Position numbers and translations under genes: made by a program. From Chloroflexota bacterium (lineage in GTDB: Bacteria > Chloroflexota > Anaerolineae > UBA1429): a stretch of 64,000 nt of DNA. Under the pieces are notes generated by a model, which was not told where the DNA came from, ran no database searches, and saw nothing but the letters and a program-made list of their open reading frames with translations. Below are positions 9,374 to 17,736 of this stretch, one piece after another; the first letter of the stretch is position 1, and every line of letters begins with the position of its first letter. The stretch lies in assembly GCA_012729455.1 (NCBI GenBank), contig JAAYDC010000015.1:1-64000 (forward strand), read 5' to 3'.

Positions 9374-10666
9374 TCAGGCAAACTGCGGTAAAAAGGCCTT
9401 TTGAGCCTGCAGCAGATCATCCACCAGCCGCTCAGCGCTGACAGGGTCGCTGATACAGCCATCCAGCAACATGGCCTCCACCAGCAGCTTGCGTTCGCCC
9501 GTCAATGCAGCCTGCACTGTCAGGTCGTGCACGGCGATGCGTTGCATCAGCGGTGCCACCAGCGCCGGATGCAACCCTTCAGTTGGCAGATGCGTAAACC
9601 CGTCGCGATCCGCCCGGCAGGTCGCCTCCAGAATGGCATTTGGCGCCAGTTGTGGGATCAGCCCGGCATTGGGCAGGTTAGCGGCATAGCGGCGAGCAGC
9701 ATCCTGCTCGATGCTGTCGATCATCTCAGTCAGCTGGCCATGCTCGCCCTCGGCGCGCTCAAACAGACGCTCGTTAATCGGCTCGTCACCGCGTGCAAGC
9801 GCCCCCATGTGTTCATAGATGCGCTGGCCATACTCAATGGTCTGCTCGAGAGAAAAGGCGCTCACCCCCAAGGTGTTGCCGTAATAGTAGCCGTTCGGGA
9901 AGCGCTGCGGAAAGAACTCGGTTACATGGCGGTCGTTGACGGCCGGGTAGGCACCATAGGCCTCGAACAGGCTCCACGAGAAGCGGTTATGCTCGGGCGG
10001 ATGTGCCGCAATGTGCCGGCGTACTGCCGGCCAGGCATCCTCTCCGCGATACTTGAAGCCGTAAACCCAGGTAAAATGGTTGATACCTGCCGAGTTAAAG
10101 GTACATTCACTCGGATCGTATCCCATCAGGTGCGCCAGTTCCCGCTCGACATCATAGGTTCCGATGCACAGGCCTACCACCGGCACGTCCGTCGCCTGGC
10201 GGATCGCCCAGCAGTTAACCGACATGGGGTTGGCATAGTTCACAAACAGGGCTTGCGGGCAAAGACGTTTTACATCGTTGGCGATCTCGACCAACGCCGG
10301 GATCATGCGCATGGCGCGCGAGATGCCGCCGGCCATGGTTGTATCCCCCACTGGCTGGTAGATATTATAGCGGCGTGGGATCTGCACGTCTGCCAGCCAT
10401 GCTGTGCGTCCGCCAACGCCGATCGTGGTGACGACATAATCAGCCCCGCGCAGCATGGCGCTGCGCTCGGTGCTCGCCAGCAGGGAGATGGGGGCATCCT
10501 TGTAGCGGATCATGCGCTGAGCCAGACCCTGTGCGACTTGAAGCGCCTGCGGGTCAATATCCACCAGGCACAGCCGCCAGTTCTTTTTGGTGAGGATCAG
10601 ATCAGCCACCAGCCCCTGGGTAAACATAGCACTGCCCGCGCCGATCAATACGATCGTCTTTACCAT
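9374..10666 (-). CDS. GH4-family NAD-dependent glycosidase (alpha-galactosidase/galacturonidase-like)
   Basis: GH4 enzymes cleave glycosides by an oxidation-elimination route using NAD+ and a divalent metal. The Rossmann start VLIGAGSAMFTQGL is at residues 5-18. GDTTMAGGISRAMR, FVNYANPMSVN and the metal/active-site region GLCIGTYDVE with NSAGINHFTW follow in the GH4 order. At 430 aa it is full length. The start at 10666 has GGAGG 9 nt upstream. The position between a transporter and a ROK kinase supports sugar catabolism. Which glycoside is cut is not clear: the Cys region differs from the CHS version seen in several alpha-glucosidases. Confidence 0.85.
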   Translation of the reverse strand: MVKTIVLIGAGSAMFTQGLVADLILTKKNWRLCLVDIDPQALQVAQGLAQRMIRYKDAPISLLASTERSAMLRGADYVVTTIGVGGRTAWLADVQIPRRYNIYQPVGDTTMAGGISRAMRMIPALVEIANDVKRLCPQALFVNYANPMSVNCWAIRQATDVPVVGLCIGTYDVERELAHLMGYDPSECTFNSAGINHFTWVYGFKYRGEDAWPAVRRHIAAHPPEHNRFSWSLFEAYGAYPAVNDRHVTEFFPQRFPNGYYYGNTLGVSAFSLEQTIEYGQRIYEHMGALARGDEPINERLFERAEGEHGQLTEMIDSIEQDAARRYAANLPNAGLIPQLAPNAILEATCRADRDGFTHLPTEGLHPALVAPLMQRIAVHDLTVQAALTGERKLLVEAMLLDGCISDPVSAERLVDDLLQAQKAFLPQFA

Positions 10667-10693
10667 GTCTTCGCCTCCACGTGTGGGTTTTGA

Positions 10694-11959
10694 TCAGGCA
10701 TAACCCGTAAAACGGCCCAACAGCCAGCCGACCAGTGACCCCGCCACCACCAGCCAAGTCGGGCTGATGCGCAGACGGATGGCGCCAAAGCCGGCTAAAA
10801 GCGCGATCACCCAGGTGGGCCATTTCATCCACACCTCCGGACCCAACGGCAAGACCAACAACGTGGCCAGGGCTAATTCGACGGTGACAGCCGCCATCAG
10901 GCCGACGGAAGCCACGTTAACGGCATCCAGGAAGGCTGCCGTCCAGGTGGACTTGCGCAGGCGCGGCACCAAAGGGTTGAGCAGATAGGCCAGGATAAAA
11001 GACGGCGTGAAAATACCGGCAGCTGCCACAATACCGCCCGGCACACCCATTAGATAGTAACCGATAAATGCCGCCGTCGATGTAAAAGGCCCGGGGGTGA
11101 TCTGCCCAGCCGCCACGGCATCCAGCACCTGAGGCTGCGTCAGCCAGCCTAGGTCATCGACAATACCGCGCTGGATAAAGGCGATCAGCACATAGCCGGA
11201 GCCATACAGCACCGCACCAATCTTTAAAAAGAACCACCAGATGGCGCTCAGTGTAACCGGTACCTTTTCGGCCGCAGCCGCCACTCCGCCAACCGCGAGG
11301 GTCGGCATCACCCAGGGGATCCAGCTGGTGATTCGGCCCGCATCCAGCTTGCGGTCCGTACGGTTCACCACCAGCTGAAGCCACAGCATCCCTAAAATAC
11401 CGCCGCCGAGCATGGCGATCACTTCGTTAAGTCCCAGGAGCGTCGCCACCACCACGACGGCGCCGATCAGGGCAAGATGCCAGTTCTTGACGGCCGGTTT
11501 ACCCAGACGCAGTACCGCCGAGGCGATTACTGCCACGATAACAGGCTTGACGCCATACAAAAAGGGCGCCACTGCTGGCAGACTGCCAAAGCGTGCATAC
11601 ATGTATGCCAGCGCCAGGGTGATTGCCACGGCTGGCACCACAAAGGCGATGCCGGCTGCAAAGAGACCGGGCATCCCGGCGCGGATCTTGCCGATGTGCA
11701 TCGACATCTCGACCGAGTTGGGCCCCGGGATCAGGTTGGTGGCGCCCACCAGGTCCAAAAAGTACTGCCGGCTGATCCACTTGCGTCGCTGGACGAATTC
11801 GTCTTCCATCATGGCGATCAACACAGCCGGTCCGCCGAAACCGGTCGCGCCAATGGTGAAACACAGCACCGTGACTTCGATAAAGCGCTTCCAATAAGGC
11901 CCTTCTAGCGGTGCAATATCTGGTTCATGAGTTGGATCTGGGTCTGTAGGTTTACGCAA
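10694..11959 (-). CDS. chrA: CHR-family chromate/anion transporter
   Basis: The protein has 421 aa and about ten transmembrane segments. The family marks are in the first half: CFTIGATGFGGPAVLIAMM, then NLIPGPNSVEMSMHIG, the conserved GPNS-E block of chromate transporters. The second half repeats a weaker version (QITPGPFTSTAAFIGYY), as in long-chain two-domain ChrA. Known members export chromate in exchange or symport. Here it leads an operon with a GH4 glycosidase and a ROK kinase, which is unexpected for chromate resistance, so an organic anion may be the true substrate. The start at 11959 is the longest choice. Confidence 0.85.
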   Translation of the reverse strand: MRKPTDPDPTHEPDIAPLEGPYWKRFIEVTVLCFTIGATGFGGPAVLIAMMEDEFVQRRKWISRQYFLDLVGATNLIPGPNSVEMSMHIGKIRAGMPGLFAAGIAFVVPAVAITLALAYMYARFGSLPAVAPFLYGVKPVIVAVIASAVLRLGKPAVKNWHLALIGAVVVVATLLGLNEVIAMLGGGILGMLWLQLVVNRTDRKLDAGRITSWIPWVMPTLAVGGVAAAAEKVPVTLSAIWWFFLKIGAVLYGSGYVLIAFIQRGIVDDLGWLTQPQVLDAVAAGQITPGPFTSTAAFIGYYLMGVPGGIVAAAGIFTPSFILAYLLNPLVPRLRKSTWTAAFLDAVNVASVGLMAAVTVELALATLLVLPLGPEVWMKWPTWVIALLAGFGAIRLRISPTWLVVAGSLVGWLLGRFTGYA

Positions 11960-11979
11960 CGCACTACCTCGAATACAAT
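11951..11979 (+). promoter_or_regulatory. Candidate promoter of the aldo/keto reductase operon
   Basis: TTTACG (11951-11956) and TACAAT (11974-11979) are spaced by 17 nt. Transcription would begin near 11986, so the LacI-type palindrome at 12003-12018 would lie downstream of the start as a possible roadblock. The -35 is a four-of-six match and overlaps the first codons of the divergent transporter gene. Confidence 0.4.
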
Positions 11980-12002
11980 AGTTCGCATAGTCATCGGATG
12001 CC

Positions 12003-12018
12003 GTGTCACCGGTTACAC
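12003..12018. promoter_or_regulatory. LacI/GalR-type operator candidate
   Basis: GTGTCACCGGTTACAC is a near-perfect 16-bp palindrome (one mismatched pair) with the central CG and ACCGGT core typical of LacI-family operators such as those of GntR. It overlaps the -10 of the leftward promoter and lies just downstream of the rightward one, so one repressor could control both sugar operons. No LacI gene lies in the window. Confidence 0.5.
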
Positions 12019-12042
12019 TAGCGCAAACAGAGCCAATGTCAA
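12015..12042 (-). promoter_or_regulatory. Candidate promoter of the chrA-GH4-ROK operon
   Basis: Minus strand: a perfect -35 TTGACA (12042-12037), 16 nt spacer, and -10 TAGTGT (12020-12015). The start of transcription would be near 12008, about 50 nt before the first codon at 11959. The palindrome at 12003-12018 covers the -10 and start point, which fits repression. Confidence 0.55.
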
Positions 12043-12085
12043 ACCTTTAGAGCACACTGCTCTTCAGCAGCATCAGGAGGGAGCC

Positions 12086-13066
12086 ATGGAAAAGCGACGT
12101 TTTGGCAAGACCAATCTCGAGGTTACTTTGCTGGGGTTGGGTGGGCTGTTTATTTCAAAGGTGGGCGGCGCCTACCCGCAGGCGCGTGAGACGATCCTCG
12201 CTGCCCTGGACCGCGGCATCAACTATATCGACACCGCTCCCGGCTATCTCGATAGCGAGGAAGTGCTCGGACGCGCCCTGCAAGGCGTCGAAACCCCCTT
12301 TGTGCTCTCGACCAAGCTGGGCGGCCGTCCGCAGCCTTTTAACGCCCAGGATCGCAAGGGGCTCGAAGCCAGCTTTGCCGAGAGTCAGCGCCTCCTTGGC
12401 CGTCCGATCGACCTGCTGATGATCCATGAGCCCGACCGTCCGCGTCAGTACGATTGGTGGACGGATAAGCGCGCCTATACCGGCCCGGTACTCGACTTTT
12501 TGCGCGACCTGAAGGCTTCCGGAACTGTAAAAGCCATCGGGCTGGGCGGCACCACCGCTTATGAGATCGTGCCGATCATCGAGACGGGCGCCTTTGATGT
12601 GCTGCTGACGGCTTTTAACTATAGCCTGTTGTGGCGCGAGGCTGAGATTCAGGTGCTGCCGGCCGCTATCGCGCAGGGCATGGGCATCATCATTGGGTCG
12701 CCTCTGCAGCAGGGCGCCCTGGCTGCCCGCTACGACCAGGAGATCGCCTCCGGAGCCGCGTGGCTTTCCAAGCCGCGCCGTGAGCAATACCGTGCCCTCT
12801 ACCGTCTGTTGGATGAGCTGGGGATGTCGATCACCGATGTGGCGATGCGCTTTGTGATCTCTAACCCGCACATCACCACCACGCTCTCGGGAGTGCGCTC
12901 AGTCGAGGAGTTGGACCGCAACATTGCTGCCATTGAACAGGGGCCATTACCGCCGAAAATCCTGGGCAAGCTGGACGAGATCGCCGCCATGGTGCCCTTC
13001 CGTCCCTTTGAAGAACCCTTTGGGCTGCCATTTGGACGCGAATACTGGGGCCCTGGTCCCGCCTGA
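12086..13066 (+). CDS. Aldo/keto reductase
   Basis: This is an NAD(P)H-dependent oxidoreductase of the aldo/keto reductase superfamily. It begins RRFGKTNLEVTLLGLGG, then has the active-site segment GINYIDTAPGYLDSEEVLG (Asp and Tyr of the tetrad) and the lysine in LSTKLGG, in family order. The 326 aa fit one TIM barrel. I used the ATG at 12086 because AGGAGGGAG lies 3 nt before it. An upstream extension would run through the promoter region. It opens a rightward operon with GH43-like, HAD and SGNH genes, so it probably acts on a sugar or sugar acid, although no substrate is shown. Confidence 0.88.
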   Translation: MEKRRFGKTNLEVTLLGLGGLFISKVGGAYPQARETILAALDRGINYIDTAPGYLDSEEVLGRALQGVETPFVLSTKLGGRPQPFNAQDRKGLEASFAESQRLLGRPIDLLMIHEPDRPRQYDWWTDKRAYTGPVLDFLRDLKASGTVKAIGLGGTTAYEIVPIIETGAFDVLLTAFNYSLLWREAEIQVLPAAIAQGMGIIIGSPLQQGALAARYDQEIASGAAWLSKPRREQYRALYRLLDELGMSITDVAMRFVISNPHITTTLSGVRSVEELDRNIAAIEQGPLPPKILGKLDEIAAMVPFRPFEEPFGLPFGREYWGPGPA

Positions 13067-13085
13067 TCACACACGGAGGATACCC

Positions 13086-14099
13086 ATGAACAAATATGAT
13101 GAGCTGTTCGAGGCACTGCGCACCTCCTGGCAGGTTCCCTGGATGCAGGTCGCGCCCTCGTTCATCTCCGGTCGTTACGATAGCCTGGCAGTCGATTGTC
13201 CCTTTGTTTTCCGCGAAGACAACCATTTTGCCATGACCTTTATCGGCTTTGACGGGATTGGTTATCGCAGCGGGATCGCCACTTCGGGCGACCTGCTGCA
13301 CTGGCGCAAAGAGGGCATGGTGATCGACCGCGGCGAGGTTGGCTCGCCCACCGAATTCAATGTCGCATTGACATGGATCATGCGCGATAACGACCTGTAC
13401 GGCTCCGGCGAGCTGCAGCGCGTGGATGGCCGTTTATTGGGTACCTACCATGCCTATCCGGCGCCGGGCTATGAGACTGGGCCGGCTGCCATCGGGTTGT
13501 GCTGGTCGGATGATGCCCGTCACTGGCAGCTCGAGCCCTTTTTCCTGCACAGCCAAGAGGGCGCCGGCTGGGAGCGGGGCGGGCTCTACAAGTCGTGCCT
13601 GGTAGCACATGATGGCCTCTATTACCTGTTTTATAACGCCAAGAACCGCGACAGCTGGCCCTGGTTCGAACAAATCGGCCTCGTGACCTCGCGCGATTTG
13701 GTGCATTGGGAGCGGTATGCCGGCAACCCGGTACTGCCGGTGGGTGCGGCTGGAACCTGGGACGAACAATTCGCCAGCGACCCCTATGTGCTGCGAGCCG
13801 GCGATACCTGGGTGATGTTTTACTATGGCTTGGCCACTGACGGACACGCGCGTAATGGGGTGGCTTTTTCCGACGATCTGCTGCACTGGGAAAAGGCACC
13901 CGTGCCGCTGATCGATGTCGGTGCTGTGGGCAGTATGGATTCACAATATGCGCACAAGCCCGCTATCTTTTTCAACCGCGGTACGCTCTATCACTACTAT
14001 TGCGCGGTGAGCCCGTATCCCGAGGTAGAGCTGAATGGGGTGAGCACGCGCGAACTGCGCGGTATTGGTGTGCGCACCTCACGCCTGGTACACCTCTAG
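13086..14099 (+). CDS. GH43/GH32-like five-bladed beta-propeller glycosidase
   Basis: The 337-aa protein has the repeat pattern of glycoside hydrolase beta-propellers: short blades each carrying an S-D-D/L-HW signature (SGDLLHWRK, SDDARHWQL, SRDLVHWER, FSDDLLHWEK) and alternating YYLFYNAKN, WVMFYYGLA and LYHYYCAVS strands. This points to the GH43/GH32/GH130 type, acting on arabino-, xylo- or fructo-oligosaccharides. There is no signal peptide, so an imported oligosaccharide is likely. The ATG at 13086 has GGAGG 7 nt upstream, 19 bp after the reductase stop. The exact family cannot be fixed by eye. Confidence 0.75.
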   Translation: MNKYDELFEALRTSWQVPWMQVAPSFISGRYDSLAVDCPFVFREDNHFAMTFIGFDGIGYRSGIATSGDLLHWRKEGMVIDRGEVGSPTEFNVALTWIMRDNDLYGSGELQRVDGRLLGTYHAYPAPGYETGPAAIGLCWSDDARHWQLEPFFLHSQEGAGWERGGLYKSCLVAHDGLYYLFYNAKNRDSWPWFEQIGLVTSRDLVHWERYAGNPVLPVGAAGTWDEQFASDPYVLRAGDTWVMFYYGLATDGHARNGVAFSDDLLHWEKAPVPLIDVGAVGSMDSQYAHKPAIFFNRGTLYHYYCAVSPYPEVELNGVSTRELRGIGVRTSRLVHL

Positions 14100-14768
14100 A
14101 TGCAGCGTAACGCATGGCGCGCGGTCCTGTTCGATTTCGACTATACCCTGGCGGATTCTTCACCGGGGGTGATCCTGTGTGCCAACACCGCGCTGGACAG
14201 CCTGGGCTTACCGCCTGCTGAACCGGAGGCGATCCGCCGCACGATCGGTATGACACTTGCAGATGCTTACCGAGCTCTCACCGGAAGCGACGATACGGCC
14301 GCACGCGAGGCTTTTACCCAGGCATTTATCGCCTGCTCAGCAAAGGTGATGGCTGCCAACACCCGCCTTTACGAAAGTGCCCGCCGTATGATCCCACGTC
14401 TGGCAGCGGAGGGCTATACCCTGGGGGTGGTGTCGCTCAAATACCGCAGCCGCTTCTCGGGCGTGCTGGAGCGCGAGGGTATTGCCGTATATATTTCGGT
14501 ATTGGTGGGCGGCGACGATGTATCTGCTCACAAACCCGCCCCGGATAGCCTGTTACTGGCAGCTGAACAGCTGGCTATCGCCCCAACCAGCTGCCTGTAT
14601 GTGGGCGATAACCGCGTCGACGCGGATGCCGCAGCGGCTGCCGGCATGGCATTTGCCGGTGTGCTGACGGGTACCCACACTCCTGCCGAGTTCATACCGG
14701 GCACACGCCTGTTTCCCGACCTGGACAGCTTGTCTGCCTGGATACTAAACGATGAGACCACACGATAA
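14100..14768 (+). CDS. HAD-superfamily phosphatase (phosphoglycolate-phosphatase-like)
   Basis: The 222-aa hydrolase has HAD motif I FDFDYTLADSS at residues 11-21 (nucleophile Asp and acid Asp), a helical cap of subclass I, motif III lysine in AHKPAPDSLLLA, and motif IV LYVGDNRVDADAAAAAG. This is the layout of phosphoglycolate and sugar-phosphate phosphatases. The ATG follows directly on the stop of the glycosidase (TAGATG) without a visible Shine-Dalgarno site, suggesting translational coupling. It probably dephosphorylates a small sugar phosphate made by the operon; this is inferred from context only. Confidence 0.85.
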   Translation: MQRNAWRAVLFDFDYTLADSSPGVILCANTALDSLGLPPAEPEAIRRTIGMTLADAYRALTGSDDTAAREAFTQAFIACSAKVMAANTRLYESARRMIPRLAAEGYTLGVVSLKYRSRFSGVLEREGIAVYISVLVGGDDVSAHKPAPDSLLLAAEQLAIAPTSCLYVGDNRVDADAAAAAGMAFAGVLTGTHTPAEFIPGTRLFPDLDSLSAWILNDETTR

Positions 14769-14779
14769 AGGGGTAAAGC

Positions 14780-15868
14780 ATGGAGATCTTGCAGGTACGC
14801 TCTGATCTCACCTACACGCGCCGCGCCATCGAGAGCGGGCAGATCACGATCGGCTTTATGGGCGGATCCATCACCGACTCGCGCCCGGGCTGGAACTGGC
14901 CCGAGCCGGTGTTGCGCTGGTTCAAGGCGACCTATCCACAGGTGCGAGTAACGGTCGAGAATGGCGCCATCGGCGCGACTGGCTCGGATCTCGCGGTCTT
15001 CAGGGCAAAGGAAACGCTGATCGACACGGGCTGCGACCTGATCTTTGTCGAGTACGCCGTCAACGACTCGGGCTTTGAGCCCGAGCGGCGCCGCCGCACG
15101 CAGGAGGGCCTGCTGCGCAAGCTGCTGGCGCCCCCCGGCCGCGATGTGGTGCTGGTCTACACCTATATCCAGGATTTCTATAACGATATGATAGCCGGCC
15201 GGATGCCCGTCAGTATCGCTGCGCTCGAGACCCTGGCAGAACACTATCGGCTCAACAGCGTCTGGATGAGCCTGTACGCTCTGCAACGCGTGCAGCAGGG
15301 TTTTCTGCGCTGGGAGGAGTGGCTGCCCGACGGGCTGCATCCTCAGGCACACGGCAGCCTGGCCTATGGCGAGGCGGTCATCCAACTGCTAGAGCCGATG
15401 CTCGCCGGAAAAGTGCAGGCGCCCGAACGCGGCGCTCTGCCGGAGCCGCTCAACGCAGCCCATTGGAGTAATTCGGTCATCCTGCCGCTCAGTGAGGTGC
15501 GTACCGAGGGGCCCTGGCTCCTGCGGCGCTGGTACAACGAGAGCAATCCCTTTATGCCCTATGTGCTGGATACTGCCGCGGTAGGCGCCCGCTTTTCGCT
15601 GGATTTCGAGGGACGCGGGCTGGTGCTGGGCTTTGACTATGGCTCTCAGTCGGGCGAGCTGCGCTACCGGCTGGATGACGGAGAGTGGCGCGAGACCAAA
15701 CGCGAGCGTTTTGCCTGGGCCGGGCCGACTGGCTGGTACAAACTCGAGATCGTGGCGGATGACCTGCACTATGGCAAGCATCACTTTGAGGCCGAGGTGA
15801 TCCACGGCAACCTGCCCGAGTGCAAGGGCACCGACATGCGCTTGGGGTTGGTCGGGGTAGTGCGCTAG
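14780..15868 (+). CDS. SGNH/GDSL-family carbohydrate esterase-like protein
   Basis: The protein is 362 aa. Block I IGFMGGSITDSRPGW (Ser nucleophile, near residue 30), the glycine block GAIGATGSDL, the asparagine block VEYAVNDSG and block V DGLHPQAHG (Asp/His of the triad, near 185) give a complete SGNH hydrolase in the first 200 residues. A second beta-rich domain of about 150 aa follows. Such architectures remove acetyl or acyl groups from polysaccharides. No signal peptide is visible. It ends the rightward operon; its last 4 bases overlap the tail of the convergent kinase gene. Confidence 0.82.
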   Translation: MEILQVRSDLTYTRRAIESGQITIGFMGGSITDSRPGWNWPEPVLRWFKATYPQVRVTVENGAIGATGSDLAVFRAKETLIDTGCDLIFVEYAVNDSGFEPERRRRTQEGLLRKLLAPPGRDVVLVYTYIQDFYNDMIAGRMPVSIAALETLAEHYRLNSVWMSLYALQRVQQGFLRWEEWLPDGLHPQAHGSLAYGEAVIQLLEPMLAGKVQAPERGALPEPLNAAHWSNSVILPLSEVRTEGPWLLRRWYNESNPFMPYVLDTAAVGARFSLDFEGRGLVLGFDYGSQSGELRYRLDDGEWRETKRERFAWAGPTGWYKLEIVADDLHYGKHHFEAEVIHGNLPECKGTDMRLGLVGVVR

Positions 15869-17736
15869 CGCACAAACGAGCGCCAGGCGCCCTTGATGAA
15901 TCCCACAAGCAAGCCACCCACAAGTAAAAGCAGCCATGGCACAATGACGACCGCGGCGGCGATCAACAGGGGGCCTAACAGCGCCGGCAGGATATAGCCA
16001 TACCAAGCCTCAGGGTGTGCCAGCGACACCCAGTGGGTGACGAGCTGGCGGTCTGCGGGCAGGTAATAGAGCCCTGTCACGATCAGGGCTGCCAGCACCA
16101 GATACCACAGAAGGTGCAGCCATGGCCAGCGCACAAAGGGGCGTGCCAGGGTGCTGCGGATGCGCTCATAGCCGCTCAGCAGCCCGCCGGTGGTGCGGTA
16201 TGCCTCAGGGATGGCGGAAGACAGCGCGCGCCAGCTGATGCGCCACAGCTCGCGCAGTATCGAAACACGCACTGTGACGGAAATGGTAAGGGGCTCCTGG
16301 TCAGGCAAGGTGATGCGCACCTGGCCATGTTGTTCCTGGCGCAGCGGCAGGGCTTCGGCATGTACCGCCACGCGCAGCTTGGCTGGAGCTTGGACTGCTA
16401 TCGGCAATTCGGTGGGAAACACCTCCAGCCAAGGCTGGTTGACAGAAATTTGCGCGCGCGTATATCCGCGCGTGGTATTGATCAGCTCTACATAGCGCGA
16501 AATACCCGCCTCGCGCGCCACCCTCCCGAAATCGAGCTGGGCCGGATCCGCGACGGTGTGCGGGCGCGTCAGCCCGGTATCCACCACGCGCAGAAACTGC
16601 TCGAGCCCGGCATCCTGGTCAGGCACCGCCTGGACGATTTCATTTGCCGCCAGCACCAGGTCGAGGCGGTTGAGATCGCGCAGCCAACGCTGGTAATCGC
16701 CATGGTACATAAAGCTCTTAGCCGCTTCCCAGTGCTCGTCAGAAAGGGGCGCCAGGGTTGCCACCGAGCGGATCTGAGCACCGCCCGGAAAGGTAAAGGT
16801 CTCGACCTGGCGGTTGGGGGTGGCAAACAGCTCGAGCGCCTGGCGCAGCTGGCGCGCGTGACTGCGCTCGTTCGGGTCGGGCTTGAGGGCACGCTCGAGG
16901 GCTTGGCTGATCTCACGCGGCATCTGGCCCAGCTTGGGGTATTGGAAGGGATGCATGCGCGGATCGTCGTCAGTGAGGAGTTGGTAGAGTGTCACCGCAA
17001 GAGAAAAGACGTCGGAACGCGGCACCGCTTTACCCTGGTACTGCTCGGGCGGAGCATAGCCCTCGGTGCCATAGATCGAGGCTGGCGCGCCATGCAGCGC
17101 GTCGGGCGGGATATTCTGGCGGGCAGTGCCGAAATCCACCAGACGCACCTCGCCAGCCTGATCATCCAGGATCAGGTTGGCAGGCTTGACGTCCTGGTGG
17201 ATCACGGGGCGCGGTAATCCGTGCAGATATTCGAGGATGCGGCAGGCCTGGATGGCGTAGCGGATCACATCCTCGCGCGGCAGGGTGCGCACCGGCGGGA
17301 TCGCCACGCCATCCGGGTTGATTTGAGTGACGAACGACTCAAGGTTGGGTCCCCGGATGTACTCCATCACGATATAGTAGCGTCCTGCCTCGACAAAAAA
17401 GGCATAGATGCGCGGGATGCCCGAGTGAGAGAGCATGCTAAGGGTACGGCCCTCTTCCTCAAAGCGCCGCTGTGCGCGGTCACGCTCCTCGGGATTGGCG
17501 GCATCATAGTAATCCAGCATCTGCTTGACGACGCACAGCCGGTCAAAGGCGCGGCCGTCACGCGCGAGGTAGACCGCACCCATGCCGCCTTTTGAAAGGG
17601 ACCGTTGGATGCGGTATATACCGCCATCGAGGGTCGACCCGACGGTGATTTTACCCGCCAGCGCGGCGCTGCAGTACGGACAAAACCGCGAACTGGGCAA
17701 GACCTCGCGCTGGCAAGCAGGACACTTCAGGCTCAC
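15865..17736 (-). CDS. Membrane-anchored Ser/Thr protein kinase with zinc ribbon and Ig-like domain
   Basis: The protein is 623 aa: an N-terminal zinc ribbon (C-x2-C...C-x2-C, residues about 5-22), then a kinase domain (about 30-290), a linker, a beta-sandwich of the ASH/Hydin type (about 400-520, with QLDFGRVAREAG), and two transmembrane helices near the C-terminus. The kinase looks active: SKGGMGAVYLA loop, VVKQM lysine, HQDVKPANLIL catalytic loop (HQD instead of HRD), DFGTA and a PPEQY block. The GTG start overlaps the preceding FHA gene by 4 bp. It is the last gene of the five-gene signalling cassette and probably its membrane receptor. Confidence 0.88.
   Translation of the reverse strand: MSLKCPACQREVLPSSRFCPYCSAALAGKITVGSTLDGGIYRIQRSLSKGGMGAVYLARDGRAFDRLCVVKQMLDYYDAANPEERDRAQRRFEEEGRTLSMLSHSGIPRIYAFFVEAGRYYIVMEYIRGPNLESFVTQINPDGVAIPPVRTLPREDVIRYAIQACRILEYLHGLPRPVIHQDVKPANLILDDQAGEVRLVDFGTARQNIPPDALHGAPASIYGTEGYAPPEQYQGKAVPRSDVFSLAVTLYQLLTDDDPRMHPFQYPKLGQMPREISQALERALKPDPNERSHARQLRQALELFATPNRQVETFTFPGGAQIRSVATLAPLSDEHWEAAKSFMYHGDYQRWLRDLNRLDLVLAANEIVQAVPDQDAGLEQFLRVVDTGLTRPHTVADPAQLDFGRVAREAGISRYVELINTTRGYTRAQISVNQPWLEVFPTELPIAVQAPAKLRVAVHAEALPLRQEQHGQVRITLPDQEPLTISVTVRVSILRELWRISWRALSSAIPEAYRTTGGLLSGYERIRSTLARPFVRWPWLHLLWYLVLAALIVTGLYYLPADRQLVTHWVSLAHPEAWYGYILPALLGPLLIAAAVVIVPWLLLLVGGLLVGFIKGAWRSFVR

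Noticed and set aside
9401-10693. Plus-strand frame of 430 codons opposite the GH4 gene
   Set aside because: It is the antisense of a clear GH4 enzyme; low-complexity His/Gln/Arg text typical of shadow frames in GC-rich DNA.
14528-15385. Minus-strand frame of 285 codons over the HAD and SGNH genes
   Set aside because: It covers two genes with clear catalytic motifs on the other strand.
16015-17217. Plus-strand frame of 400 codons opposite the membrane kinase
   Set aside because: Antisense shadow of conserved kinase motifs, no ribosome-binding site.
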